A program made the translations under genes and the position numbers. Below, one piece after another: positions 18,069 to 26,010 of a stretch of 40,095 nt of DNA; position 1 is the stretch's first letter; every line of letters begins with the position of its first letter. Location: assembly GCA_001940645.1 (NCBI GenBank), contig MDVS01000008.1, positions 1-40,095 on the forward strand, written 5' to 3'. The notes below the pieces were generated by a model. The model searched no databases, was not told the DNA's origin, and saw nothing but the letters and a program-made list of their open reading frames with translations. The DNA is from Candidatus Heimdallarchaeota archaeon LC_3 (GTDB lineage: Archaea > Asgardarchaeota > Heimdallarchaeia > Hodarchaeales > LC-3).

Positions 18069-18454
18069 ATTTATGAGTTTTTGAAATTATATTAATATTT
18101 TCTGTAACGGATTTAAAATTCTCACTAAATTAATTAAAAATAGTCTTAAAATATTTAATTCAAAAAATGAACTCGATTCCTAATAACAAGAATAAGGAAT
18201 TTTTTTTAGAAATTATAGAAAAGAGTTTTGTTATTGTTATAGAAATCAATTTTATTCATTAAAAAATTTGTCATTTAGAATTTAACTTAAGTAATAGTCT
18301 TTATTTGATTTTTTTTTTAATAAAATTTTTTTATAGATAAAATTGGTATAGGATCATTCATACCTACATCAATAAAGCGCAATTCCCAAAGCATTTAAAT
18401 CCACATTCTTGAACAACAAAATAAGGCATACCTACTTAAATTATTGGTGATAAA
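18069..18454. other. Intergenic region upstream of coxB
   Basis: No gene seen. This AT-rich region separates divergent pyrG and coxB. The part from 18341 to 18450 holds repeated CATACCTAC elements, a TATA-like TTTAAA and the coxB ribosome binding site. These are described separately. Confidence 0.5.
18345..18450 (+). promoter_or_regulatory. coxBA promoter region with repeated CATACCTAC elements
   Basis: CATACCTAC occurs twice, at 18359-18367 and 18427-18435. The first copy pairs with GGTAT at 18345-18349 as a spaced inverted repeat, GGTAT...ATACC. The second, within TAAGGCATACCTAC (18422-18435), matches 11 of 14 bases of the perfect palindrome TTAGGTATACCTAA found at 21578-21591. GCATTTAAATCC near 18391 could be the TATA box. 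GGTGA at 18446-18450 is the ribosome binding site for the TTG start at 18455. Confidence 0.45.
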
Positions 18455-19147
18455 TTGTTTAAAAATTGGTTAAAGCTTTCTACACTGAACATTTTTATGA
18501 TGTTTTTATTTGGTAATATTAATTTCGCCTCTGGACTACAGAGTTCAGCTGATAACGTTGAAACAGTATGGAATATAGCATATTTATCATTAGCTCTGAG
18601 CGTTATCTTGGGAATTTTTGTAGTAATATTATTAATCTTCTTTGCTTACAAATATCGTGAAGGATCATCTGCAAAACGAAAAAAAATGTCTCCTAAAGCT
18701 GAACGAAATCTTGAGGTTATATGGATAGGATTATCAATAATTTTGATTGTTTTTGCTACAGGAGTTACAATTATTTCAACAAATGATGTGAATGCAACAC
18801 AAACATCAGAAAATGTAGAAATGACTTTCTATGTTGAGGGAAATCGATTTAGTTGGTCATTTTTTGAAACAAATAACGATAAATCAAAAAATATATCAGC
18901 TCAAATCATAGGTAACTTAGTTCTCGAGGTTAATAAGAAATATGAACTAATTATAACTTCCGGTGATAGGGATGTTATTCATTCATTTTTTGTTTATGAT
19001 TTAGGAATTAAACAAGATGCTATTCCTGGGAGAACTTCATCAGTTTTTATTGAACCCAAAACAACGGGGCTGTATGAAATAAGATGCGCTCAATTTTGTG
19101 GATCGGGACATTATGCAATGGTAGGGCAATATATCGAGGTTGTATAG
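18455..19147 (+). CDS. coxB: Cytochrome c oxidase subunit II (CuA subunit)
   Basis: The 230-residue protein has an N-terminal hydrophobic segment (about 8-27) that looks like a signal or anchor, two transmembrane helices (about 39-65 and 87-108), and an extracytoplasmic cupredoxin domain. The CuA ligands are present: H176, C211, C215, H219 and M222. The usual bridging Glu is Gln213; only its backbone carbonyl binds copper, so the centre should still form. It accepts electrons from an external donor and passes them to subunit I. The start is TTG at 18455, supported by GGTGA four bases upstream. coxA begins 16 bases after its stop. Confidence 0.93.
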   Translation: MFKNWLKLSTLNIFMMFLFGNINFASGLQSSADNVETVWNIAYLSLALSVILGIFVVILLIFFAYKYREGSSAKRKKMSPKAERNLEVIWIGLSIILIVFATGVTIISTNDVNATQTSENVEMTFYVEGNRFSWSFFETNNDKSKNISAQIIGNLVLEVNKKYELIITSGDRDVIHSFFVYDLGIKQDAIPGRTSSVFIEPKTTGLYEIRCAQFCGSGHYAMVGQYIEVV

Positions 19148-19162
19148 GATAGGTAAACAAAA

Positions 19163-20749
19163 ATGGCAACAAAAGAAGTGAATATGCACTTTTCTGCAAA
19201 TAATCCAGATATGCCTCCGTTTTATAAAAGTATCATTAGAATATTGAGTACAACAGACCATCGTGAAATAGGACTTATGTACATAGCATTCGCTTTATTA
19301 AATCTTATTATTGCAGGTTTACTAGCATTATTGATTAGATTACAATTAGCAGGTATTGAAGTGACAAATGCAAATGGTTACACTCAGTTATTTACAATGC
19401 ATGGTTCGGGAATGATTTTTCTGGTAATTCTTCCTTTGGGTGTGGGTCTTGGAAATTACCTTGTTCCAATCATGATAGGAGCTACAGATGTCTATTGGCC
19501 TAAATTTAACAACATTGGGTTTTGGATGCTTATACCCGGATCAATTTTTTTCTGGTTCGGATTTTCAGGAACTGGCTGGACAGCATATCCTCCTTTATCA
19601 GTAATTTTTGCACCAGTGAATACTGAAATTCTAGGTATCTCATTAGGTAATGTAGGAGACGTCGATTTATGGCTAATCGGCATTTTAATAATAGGGACTT
19701 CTTCAATAATTGGTGCAGTAAACTTTGTTCTAACAATTTGGAAAATGCGAGCACCTGAGGTCAAATACAGTAACATGAACTTGTTTGTTTGGGCAACACT
19801 AATAAACTCGGTTATTCAAATAATTGCTACCCCAATATTAACTATAGGACTAGTGATGCTTCTTTTTGATAGAAATTTAGGAACGATGTTCTTTTCAGGG
19901 TTACCACCAGGGGATCCATTATTATTTCAGAATGTCTTTTGGTTTTATTCTCACCCCGCAGTATATTTGATGGTGTTACCTGCCTTCGGATTAATATCAA
20001 ATATTATTCCAGCATTCTCAAGGACTAAAATCTTTGGATACACTTCCATGGTTGCCTCAATGGTCATGATATCCTTTCTTGGGTTAGTTGTGTGGGGACA
20101 TCATATGTATACTACCGGTTTGAATGTTGCTACAATAACTACGTTCTTTGTCTTGACTTACATTATTGCCTTACCTTCAGGTATAAAAATGTTCAACTGG
20201 ATTTTCACAATGGCGAATGGCCATATCAAATTTGAATTACCTATGATGTTTGCAATGCTCTTCTTACTTTCATTTCTAATAGGAGGACTAACTGGTGTAA
20301 TTCTCAATGTTTTACCATTTCAAGTAATTACTCATGACACTACATGGGTTGTTGGCCATTTTCATTTTATTGTTTACGGTGGTACTCTTGCTGCTATCGT
20401 TGGTGCTCTTTATTACTATTTTCCTTTTATTACTGGCCGTATGTTGAATAGTAAACTTGGCTGGTGGAGTTTTTGGACTTTTGCTACTGGAAATTTCCTT
20501 ACTTTTGGTCCCATGGCTATAGCTGGTATCTTAGGAATGAATAGGCGGTATTTCAGACCTCCAGAAGAATATCTTGAACTTAATCAGCTTGCTACTGTTG
20601 GTGCTGGAATTATTGGAATCGCAGTAACAATTTTCTTTATCAACTTTCTTTATTCATGGATAAAGGGACCAAAAGCAGATGCAGACCCTTGGAAACTAGC
20701 AGAATTACCAACAGCTCCTGTGGTAGCAGATACAGTCTCTGCTGATTAA
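19163..20749 (+). CDS. coxA: Cytochrome c oxidase subunit I, A2-type heme-copper oxidase
   Basis: The 528-residue integral membrane protein has about 12 helices and reduces O2 to water while pumping protons. All metal ligands are visible: H80 and H401 for the low-spin heme, H264, H313 and H314 for CuB, and H399 for the high-spin heme. Y268 is positioned for the His-Tyr crosslink, and K342 lies in PSGIKMF of the K channel. The D-channel Glu found in A1 enzymes is replaced by the YSHPAVY motif, which defines A2-type oxidases. AGGTAA precedes the ATG. No subunit III or assembly factors follow directly. Confidence 0.96.
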   Translation: MATKEVNMHFSANNPDMPPFYKSIIRILSTTDHREIGLMYIAFALLNLIIAGLLALLIRLQLAGIEVTNANGYTQLFTMHGSGMIFLVILPLGVGLGNYLVPIMIGATDVYWPKFNNIGFWMLIPGSIFFWFGFSGTGWTAYPPLSVIFAPVNTEILGISLGNVGDVDLWLIGILIIGTSSIIGAVNFVLTIWKMRAPEVKYSNMNLFVWATLINSVIQIIATPILTIGLVMLLFDRNLGTMFFSGLPPGDPLLFQNVFWFYSHPAVYLMVLPAFGLISNIIPAFSRTKIFGYTSMVASMVMISFLGLVVWGHHMYTTGLNVATITTFFVLTYIIALPSGIKMFNWIFTMANGHIKFELPMMFAMLFLLSFLIGGLTGVILNVLPFQVITHDTTWVVGHFHFIVYGGTLAAIVGALYYYFPFITGRMLNSKLGWWSFWTFATGNFLTFGPMAIAGILGMNRRYFRPPEEYLELNQLATVGAGIIGIAVTIFFINFLYSWIKGPKADADPWKLAELPTAPVVADTVSAD

Positions 20750-20780
20750 ATCATCTAAGAGTGACTAAAAAGAAATGGAA

Positions 20781-20801
20781 TTTTTTTCCTAATTTTTTTT
20801 T
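20781..20801 (+). terminator. Double poly-T terminator after coxA
   Basis: T7 at 20781-20787 and T9 at 20793-20801 lie 32-52 bases after the coxA stop. They overlap the 3' end of the convergent small membrane-protein gene. Confidence 0.45.
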
Positions 20802-21015
20802 ATACATGGAAAAAGAAATCTAAAACCAAATGAAGTACCAACATCATCAATGTTACAATTAGTAATACTAAATTTACCCTTTGCATTGTAACTACATCTT
20901 CAATCCAATTTGCTAAACGTTTTTCCTTTGGATCAGTATATTTATCGCTCATTACGCTTTCTTTAGGCATTGGAAAAGAAGGTGCTGATTTTGCTAAATT
21001 TTTTTCTTCATCCAT
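20800..21015 (-). CDS. Small single-helix membrane protein, 71 aa
   Basis: The N-terminal 45 residues are polar, followed by one transmembrane helix (about 48-70) ending LHLVLDFFFHV. A strong ribosome binding site, GGAGGA, lies just upstream of the ATG. It is the third of three consecutive minus-strand genes with the same layout: a charged N-terminus, then a single helix carrying a His near the C-terminus. They sit between the oxidase genes and the cupredoxin gene, so they are plausible small accessory subunits of the oxidase. That role is inferred from position and architecture only. Confidence 0.7.
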   Translation of the reverse strand: MDEEKNLAKSAPSFPMPKESVMSDKYTDPKEKRLANWIEDVVTMQRVNLVLLIVTLMMLVLHLVLDFFFHV

Positions 21016-21033
21016 ATTCTTTATTCCTCCTTT

Positions 21034-21192
21034 TTAATGAAAAAAAACATCCATTATAACATGAGATAACGTTATAAGAAAAATTATTATTGAAAAAACG
21101 AAAATTATTTTTTGATTTCTTTCAAAATTATTTTTTTTATCCAAGATTTCGTCTACAATACTAGGTTTATCGTTAATTCTATTTTCTGACAT
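21034..21192 (-). CDS. Small single-helix membrane protein, 52 aa
   Basis: This short frame starts with ATG at 21190-21192. It encodes MSENRINDKP at the N-terminus and ends in a hydrophobic helix, residues 28-50, with SHVIMDVFFH as its last residues. That C-terminal motif closely resembles LHLVLDFFFHV of the next gene downstream. Its stop lies 18 bases before the downstream ATG, and GGGGTT lies upstream of its own ATG. The conserved C-terminal pattern and operon spacing make it a real gene, although it is very short. Confidence 0.65.
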   Translation of the reverse strand: MSENRINDKPSIVDEILDKKNNFERNQKIIFVFSIIIFLITLSHVIMDVFFH

Positions 21193-21205
21193 AAATTAAC
21201 CCCAA

Positions 21206-21406
21206 TTAGAATATTAAATCTTGTATATGCAATACATGACTCCAACCCATATGAATTAGTGTTACTAACACCATTAAAAGTATTATTACAACTGATATCT
21301 GAAAATATTGCAAAGATTCTTTTAGTAATGCATCCATACGGTCATCTGAAAACATTTCTTTATTATTGATTTCTTCCTTTGACTGTGAAAATTCTCTTTC
21401 GTTCAA
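21206..21406 (-). CDS. Small single-helix membrane protein, 66 aa
   Basis: The first gene of the three-gene minus-strand set. The N-terminal 33 residues are charged, then one helix (about 35-57) carries two or three His near its C-terminal side: LIHMGWSHVLHIQDLIF. The start is TTG at 21406, with GAGGA eight to ten bases upstream. Its stop is 13 bases before the 52-residue gene. It shares the layout of its two neighbours but has a longer tail. No family was recognised. Confidence 0.65.
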   Translation of the reverse strand: MNEREFSQSKEEINNKEMFSDDRMDALLKESLQYFQISVVIILLMVLVTLIHMGWSHVLHIQDLIF

Positions 21407-21438
21407 AAATCAATCCTCTAAATGAATAATGTCCTAAT

Positions 21439-21591
21439 TATTTATAAATTTCATTTTTTTAATTATTTTCTATTTTTTTTCATTTGCTTTATTTATTTTA
21501 TACTTTTTTTTCTGTTTCCATATCTTTTTATTTAGACTTTTTAATTTCTTTAGTATAAGTTTATCTTTAACTCTAAATTAGGTATACCTAA
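21439..21591. promoter_or_regulatory. Divergent promoter region with 14-bp palindrome
   Basis: TTAGGTATACCTAA at 21578-21591 is a perfect palindrome. Its half-sites (TTAGG...CCTAA) resemble operators bound by DtxR/IdeR/MDR1-type metal-dependent repressors; that link comes from knowledge of the family, not from this window. TTTATAAATT around 21441-21450 could be the TATA element of the minus-strand small-protein operon, giving a leader of about a dozen bases. The region separates that operon from the cupredoxin gene, so the palindrome could serve both. The rest of 21407-21726 shows no gene. Confidence 0.5.
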
Positions 21592-21726
21592 ACTTCATAA
21601 CGCTTTTTAGTTCGTTCTAATGCTTATAGAATTAACGTTAAAACAACTGACAGAACAAAAATAAATTCTTTTTTTATTGTTAATTGCTTTTAACTTACTT
21701 AATACAAATTTTATGAGGAAACTAAA

Positions 21727-22296
21727 ATGAAAAAATATTCTATAAGAATTGGATTAGTATTTACGTTATTCATAGTAATAAATACATTTCTTATTTCCAA
21801 TACTGTTAGTGCTGAAGTTCAATCTCCAACTCAAGCTGAAACTATATACATAGCATCAGTCCCGGGCACAAAATTTAACGTAACTGAAGTTGCTCTTGAG
21901 AAAAACACTCAATATGAGATTGTTTTTGTTAATGTTGATGTAGGTGTACCCCACAATTTAGTTATTGTTAAAACTGATACCTATGCTAACTCCGGAACTA
22001 TTGACACAGTTGATAAAATTTCTACACTTGGACCGGAGCCAACTGATTTTAGTCAACCTGGAACTGAAGAAGGAAGAACTTGGTCTTATACATGGACCAC
22101 TCCAGACTCAGATTCGTGGGTTATCTTTGCATGTTCTTTTGTAGGACATTATCCAACCATGAATGGTTATTTTAAGATTGGTAATCCTTCTGAAGATGAT
22201 AAACCAAACGCTCCTACTGCTGGACCTGGTTTTGAGTTAGTGGTTGGTCTTATTGCTGTTCTTGGATTAGCTGGATATAGAATAAAAAGAAATTAA
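21727..22296 (+). CDS. Membrane-anchored cupredoxin (type 1 copper protein)
   Basis: The 189-residue protein has a signal peptide (about 1-29, ending VSA), then a cupredoxin domain. Candidate type 1 copper ligands are H76 (in VPHNL) and C136, H141 and M145 (in ACSFVGHYPTM). The C-terminal tail is PGFE (167-170), a hydrophobic stretch, then RIKRN. That matches the layout of PGF-CTERM sorting signals processed by archaeosortase, so the protein is probably anchored outside the cell. Next to cytochrome oxidase it is a good candidate for the electron donor to CuA. The ribosome binding site GAGGA is well placed. Confidence 0.85.
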   Translation: MKKYSIRIGLVFTLFIVINTFLISNTVSAEVQSPTQAETIYIASVPGTKFNVTEVALEKNTQYEIVFVNVDVGVPHNLVIVKTDTYANSGTIDTVDKISTLGPEPTDFSQPGTEEGRTWSYTWTTPDSDSWVIFACSFVGHYPTMNGYFKIGNPSEDDKPNAPTAGPGFELVVGLIAVLGLAGYRIKRN

Positions 22297-22346
22297 TATT
22301 TCTTTCATCTCATATATCAATTTTTAATTTTAATAAGGTAAATTCT

Positions 22347-22817
22347 ATGTTAGATTCTTCAATTATTTTATTTATTTCAAGAGTCTTTCATATCATAGGC
22401 TTTACATTAGGACTTGCAATGAGTTTTTCGCTGTTACTTCTTTATCTAATTATTCGTAAAAACAAAAATTTATTAGATATTATGAAACTTATCAGGTTAT
22501 TAATACTGTTTCAAATTATAACTAATATTATTTCGACACTTTCAGGAATATTTCGACTGAATTTTACCACTGTTATTCAGGATCAATCAAAATTAACCAT
22601 TTTTATACCAAAAATGATCGTTTTTTCTCTAAGTTTAATAATTATAATTTTCTTATTTTATCTGTTTTCTAAGTTTATTTCTGATTTAGCGACTCAACCG
22701 TACAGAAATAATTCACTTACTAGCAAACAAGACAAAATTTCAGTAATTTTCTTATTCATAAACATGATTTTAATGTCATTGGCTTTTTTACTTGGTGGTT
22801 CATTAGTAATATTTTAA
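22347..22817 (+). CDS. Four-helix membrane protein, 156 aa
   Basis: The protein has four predicted membrane helices (about 5-36, 43-68, 86-109 and 130-154). A His sits at the start of helix 1, in SRVFHIIGFTLGLA, and helix 2 ends in TLSGIF. This His-bearing layout recalls the CopD/DUF2269-like group of small membrane proteins, some of which bind heme or copper, but the match is weak. It has a good ribosome binding site (AAGGTAA). It follows the cupredoxin by 50 bases and is 7 bases ahead of a similar gene, so the three are probably one operon. Confidence 0.65.
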   Translation: MLDSSIILFISRVFHIIGFTLGLAMSFSLLLLYLIIRKNKNLLDIMKLIRLLILFQIITNIISTLSGIFRLNFTTVIQDQSKLTIFIPKMIVFSLSLIIIIFLFYLFSKFISDLATQPYRNNSLTSKQDKISVIFLFINMILMSLAFLLGGSLVIF

Positions 22818-22824
22818 AAATTTA

Positions 22825-23319
22825 ATGAGTGACTTGTACACAATGATTAACATTACAATAATTGGCATAATCGGTTGGTTACATCTTACGAGTTATGTAA
22901 TTACTATTGCTATACTTTTTATTACTTTGTATATTACCTATGATACCAGAAATTCATTAGACAATTTTATAAGGAATTTAATCAATATTCAAAAATTACT
23001 TGGTTATTATGTTTTAATGTTACTTATAACTTCTGGATTTGGATTTTTTTATTCTCTTGGAATCAGTAATTGGGATCCTCTTGGTCCTGTTTTACTTATT
23101 AACGATTCTGGCTTTGTGATCAAAATATTATCCACTGTTGTCCTTTTCACTTTCGTAGGGACTCTTCATAGAATACTTCGTATCCAAATTACAGAATTAT
23201 CGAACGATGGTAAAAAACCTGATAATGAAAAGATAGACATTCTGCAGTCTATTTTTAGACTTACTCTTTATTCGATTCTTATTGTCTTTTTCATTTTATT
23301 TAGTATGAGATTTTTATGA
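22825..23319 (+). CDS. Four-helix membrane protein, 164 aa, paralogue-like neighbour
   Basis: It has the same layout as the preceding gene: helix 1 with an early His (GWLHLTSYVITI), a connecting segment with Asn/Arg, helix 2 ending ITSGFGF, and two further helices. A second His lies in GTLHRILRI at the start of the loop after helix 3. Its ATG is 7 bases after the previous stop and lacks a clear ribosome binding site, so it is probably translated by coupling. The two proteins could form a heterodimer. Function is unknown; the context points to respiration or copper handling. Confidence 0.65.
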   Translation: MSDLYTMINITIIGIIGWLHLTSYVITIAILFITLYITYDTRNSLDNFIRNLINIQKLLGYYVLMLLITSGFGFFYSLGISNWDPLGPVLLINDSGFVIKILSTVVLFTFVGTLHRILRIQITELSNDGKKPDNEKIDILQSIFRLTLYSILIVFFILFSMRFL

Positions 23320-23326
23320 AGAACTC

Positions 23327-25249
23327 CTATATCCCATCATAGTCCTTATCGTCATAGTCATCATCAAAATCCTCAATAAATTCCTCCTCCTCTTCCAATT
23401 CCCCTTCAGAGTTATATTTTGTCCTTACGGATTTTAATAGATCCCAATTAGGGGTTACAAGAAAATATGATGGAACACTCATCTCCAAATAATTAATCAA
23501 GCTCCAAATTTGCATTACATGAAGCCAATAAAATAATTTTTTATTTGTCGGAGAAATAAATGGAATCATTGGAAATTTATTTTCTTTTAATGATTTCAAA
23601 TATGTTTTAATCTCTTTAAAGACTAAAAATGGTTCTCCCAATGAAAGCAGTTCCATTAATTGTTCATTTTTGTCATTCCATATTGTTTCATCTTTATAGA
23701 TTTTAGCTGATTGGAAAATTTCAAATAAATAATCAATGTGGTCTTCTTCTTCTAGATCTTGATTTTCTGAAACAATAAAATTCATGTAAGTATGGAAACG
23801 TGTTAATTTCTCTTGATCAAACGGTAACGAAAGCTCTTTTATCTTTAATTCTATAGCTAGTAGTGTGTAAAATCTTTGAATTGCTGGTGAAAGAATAAAA
23901 ACAGAAGATTTTCTAAGCTTTCTTAATTTTTTTACAATTTCTTTGTTTTCTTGACTGGAGATTATTTGATAAATCTCATAAAAAAAAGATATAGGATTAT
24001 CACCTTCTTCCGGTTCTGTTATTGTAATAGATTGATCAATTGTATCATATTTTATCCAATGTAAATAGGAGAACAAAAATTTTAAAAAAAATGAGAAATT
24101 TGGATTATCTTTGTTTTCCTCCATTGAAAATAATATATTCTTTATTTCAGTAAGAAAATCTCTTTTTCCAACATTTTTTTCTTCTGTATTCTTGATGACC
24201 TTAATTTTTGTCTCTTCTAATGCTATAAACATAGCATATGTCAAATATCCTTTTATAAGGGGATAATATAAATAAAGTTTTCTGCTATTCTCGATAGACT
24301 CAGCTATTAGTTCATCTAAAATATATTGATCTTTACCTGCAATCCATGCAGTTAATGAATAGTTCAATTTGATAATACTTGAAAAAAATTTAGGATATTT
24401 ATTGTTAGAAAGTGGAAAAATAAAGTAATTAGGATAAACTAGCAAATTTCTGTACAATTGTGATTCTATTAGTGCTGTAAAAAATTTGAATTCTTTATAT
24501 GCCTCTAATACATAGCGTACTTCTTCTATTACTGTTTTATCTAGTAATATTAATCTGCTCCATAATTTTAACAAATTTAAAATTGGATCTTTTGATTTTA
24601 TTTTATGATCGATCGTGTCCATAATTTCGTCAATAAGGTCTATTGAGCCTTCAGGATCAGTATATGACAATAAATATAACCAACTAAACTGATACAGCAT
24701 CATTGAAGGACTTTTAGACAATTTACCATGTTCTGTTTCTATTATATTCATTTTATCTAAGCATAAGTAAAGGATGTTTTTTGCTGATTCAAAATATCCT
24801 TTAAAAGATAAAATTAAGATTAAAATAAACGAGGAATGTGAAATTTCAATTGGATTATTTGATTCACTTATTAGACCAATTAAATGACTAGTTTCTTGAC
24901 CTAAATCCATTTCTTCTCCTAATACAATTCGAGAAGCAAATTTGTAAGCTTGAAAATCTAAACTTTCACCAACTAGTCTTGTAATTAATGAGTAATTACC
25001 TTTAAAAAATGAAAATTTAATATAATATGCCTGTATTATTTCTAAATCTTTAGAGTTTTGTGGTAGTTCCAAACATAATTTCGCAAAAGCTTGAATAACA
25101 GAAGTTAAAGTATAATTATGAGTTTTAAACTTTGCAGATACTATTTTTAAAATTTTATCTGCATTTTCTTTAGTTAAATCTGGTATCAACCAATCTCGTA
25201 ATGAATTATATGTAAATAAGCTTGAAACAGGTACAGACAATATATTCAT
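23327..25249 (-). CDS. Unknown alpha-helical protein with acidic tail, 640 aa
   Basis: I do not recognise a family. The sequence is dominated by Leu, Ile, Lys and Glu in a pattern suggesting stacked helices, possibly degenerate TPR/HEAT-like repeats. No signal peptide or clear membrane helix is present. The last 25 residues are almost all Asp and Glu with a few Tyr, an acidic tail of the type seen in proteins that bind basic partners. It starts with ATG at 25249, with no ribosome binding site visible. It converges with the membrane-protein operon, its stop being 7 bases from the neighbour. It may be lineage-specific. Confidence 0.65.
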   Translation of the reverse strand: MNILSVPVSSLFTYNSLRDWLIPDLTKENADKILKIVSAKFKTHNYTLTSVIQAFAKLCLELPQNSKDLEIIQAYYIKFSFFKGNYSLITRLVGESLDFQAYKFASRIVLGEEMDLGQETSHLIGLISESNNPIEISHSSFILILILSFKGYFESAKNILYLCLDKMNIIETEHGKLSKSPSMMLYQFSWLYLLSYTDPEGSIDLIDEIMDTIDHKIKSKDPILNLLKLWSRLILLDKTVIEEVRYVLEAYKEFKFFTALIESQLYRNLLVYPNYFIFPLSNNKYPKFFSSIIKLNYSLTAWIAGKDQYILDELIAESIENSRKLYLYYPLIKGYLTYAMFIALEETKIKVIKNTEEKNVGKRDFLTEIKNILFSMEENKDNPNFSFFLKFLFSYLHWIKYDTIDQSITITEPEEGDNPISFFYEIYQIISSQENKEIVKKLRKLRKSSVFILSPAIQRFYTLLAIELKIKELSLPFDQEKLTRFHTYMNFIVSENQDLEEEDHIDYLFEIFQSAKIYKDETIWNDKNEQLMELLSLGEPFLVFKEIKTYLKSLKENKFPMIPFISPTNKKLFYWLHVMQIWSLINYLEMSVPSYFLVTPNWDLLKSVRTKYNSEGELEEEEEFIEDFDDDYDDKDYDGI

Positions 25250-25397
25250 CCAAAAATTGTTAATTTCATATTAATTAATATATAAGATTTAATTTATTTT
25301 AATAAAGTATTTCAAAAGATTCCTAACTAATCTATCAAATATTTGATTTTTACAAGTAAAAAAAACATATTAAACTGATTTAATATAATTGATAGTC

Positions 25398-25857
25398 ATG
25401 TCCTCGTTCTACCAACCTGATAATTTTTCTTATGATTTTGGTACTTTTATTGAACGGCCGAATAGATTTGTAGCCTATGTTCGATATAATAATAAAATTA
25501 AGAGATGTCATATCCCGGACCCTGGTAGATTAAAGGAATTATTGTTATCTGGAGTAAACGTGTTATTAAGGATTCCTAGAAACGAAAAAAATTATAAAAC
25601 TTTCGCTGCTGTAATCGCTGTTCAATTATCAGCTGATAATTGGGTAAGCATTGATTCTCAACTAGCTAATAGATTTATTAAACACGAATGGAAATATTTA
25701 CCATCCATTAAGGAATATGACTCTATTAAACCTGAATTTTCATTATATAATAATTCTAGAATTGATTTTTATCTTCATTCTACAAAACGATCCATCAAAC
25801 CTTGTTTAGTAGAGGTGAAAACGGTAACTCTTCATTCCGCTGAAAATAGTGGGATGG
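25398..25857 (+). pseudogene. sfsA: sfsA, 5' part, split by IS insertion
   Basis: This fragment encodes about 153 N-terminal residues of an SfsA-family protein. Family landmarks are the early ERPNRFVAYV, the HIPDPGRLKELL block and LVEVKTVTL close to the break. SfsA proteins carry a nuclease-like core; the bacterial member was linked to sugar fermentation genes. The frame runs on 14 codons into the inserted element before a stop at 25901. Joining base 25857 to 27425 restores one 243-residue frame, close to the usual SfsA length. The ATG at 25398 is used; a TTG lies at 25389. Confidence 0.85.
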
Positions 25858-26010
25858 GTGAACTACCCACACCTCAAGGAGTGGGCTTCCTCGTTCATTG
25901 ACAAAACTTCTGATGAAACAAACGGAATTTGTTGAAATAATCCGTTAAGAATCATCTGAGAGGTTTTCGTCTCCAGAGGCTTAACATTCCTACGCTCCGT
26001 AGGTAGTTCA
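25858..26010 (-). ncRNA. Candidate omega RNA (guide RNA scaffold) of TnpB
   Basis: In this family the guide RNA is made from the 3' end of tnpB and the right end, and the guide is the flanking DNA just outside. Here the right-end hairpin CCCAC...GTGGG lies where the scaffold should end. The first guide bases would be CCATCCCACTATTTTC, from the sfsA fragment. The 5' boundary is only approximate. Confidence 0.35.
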
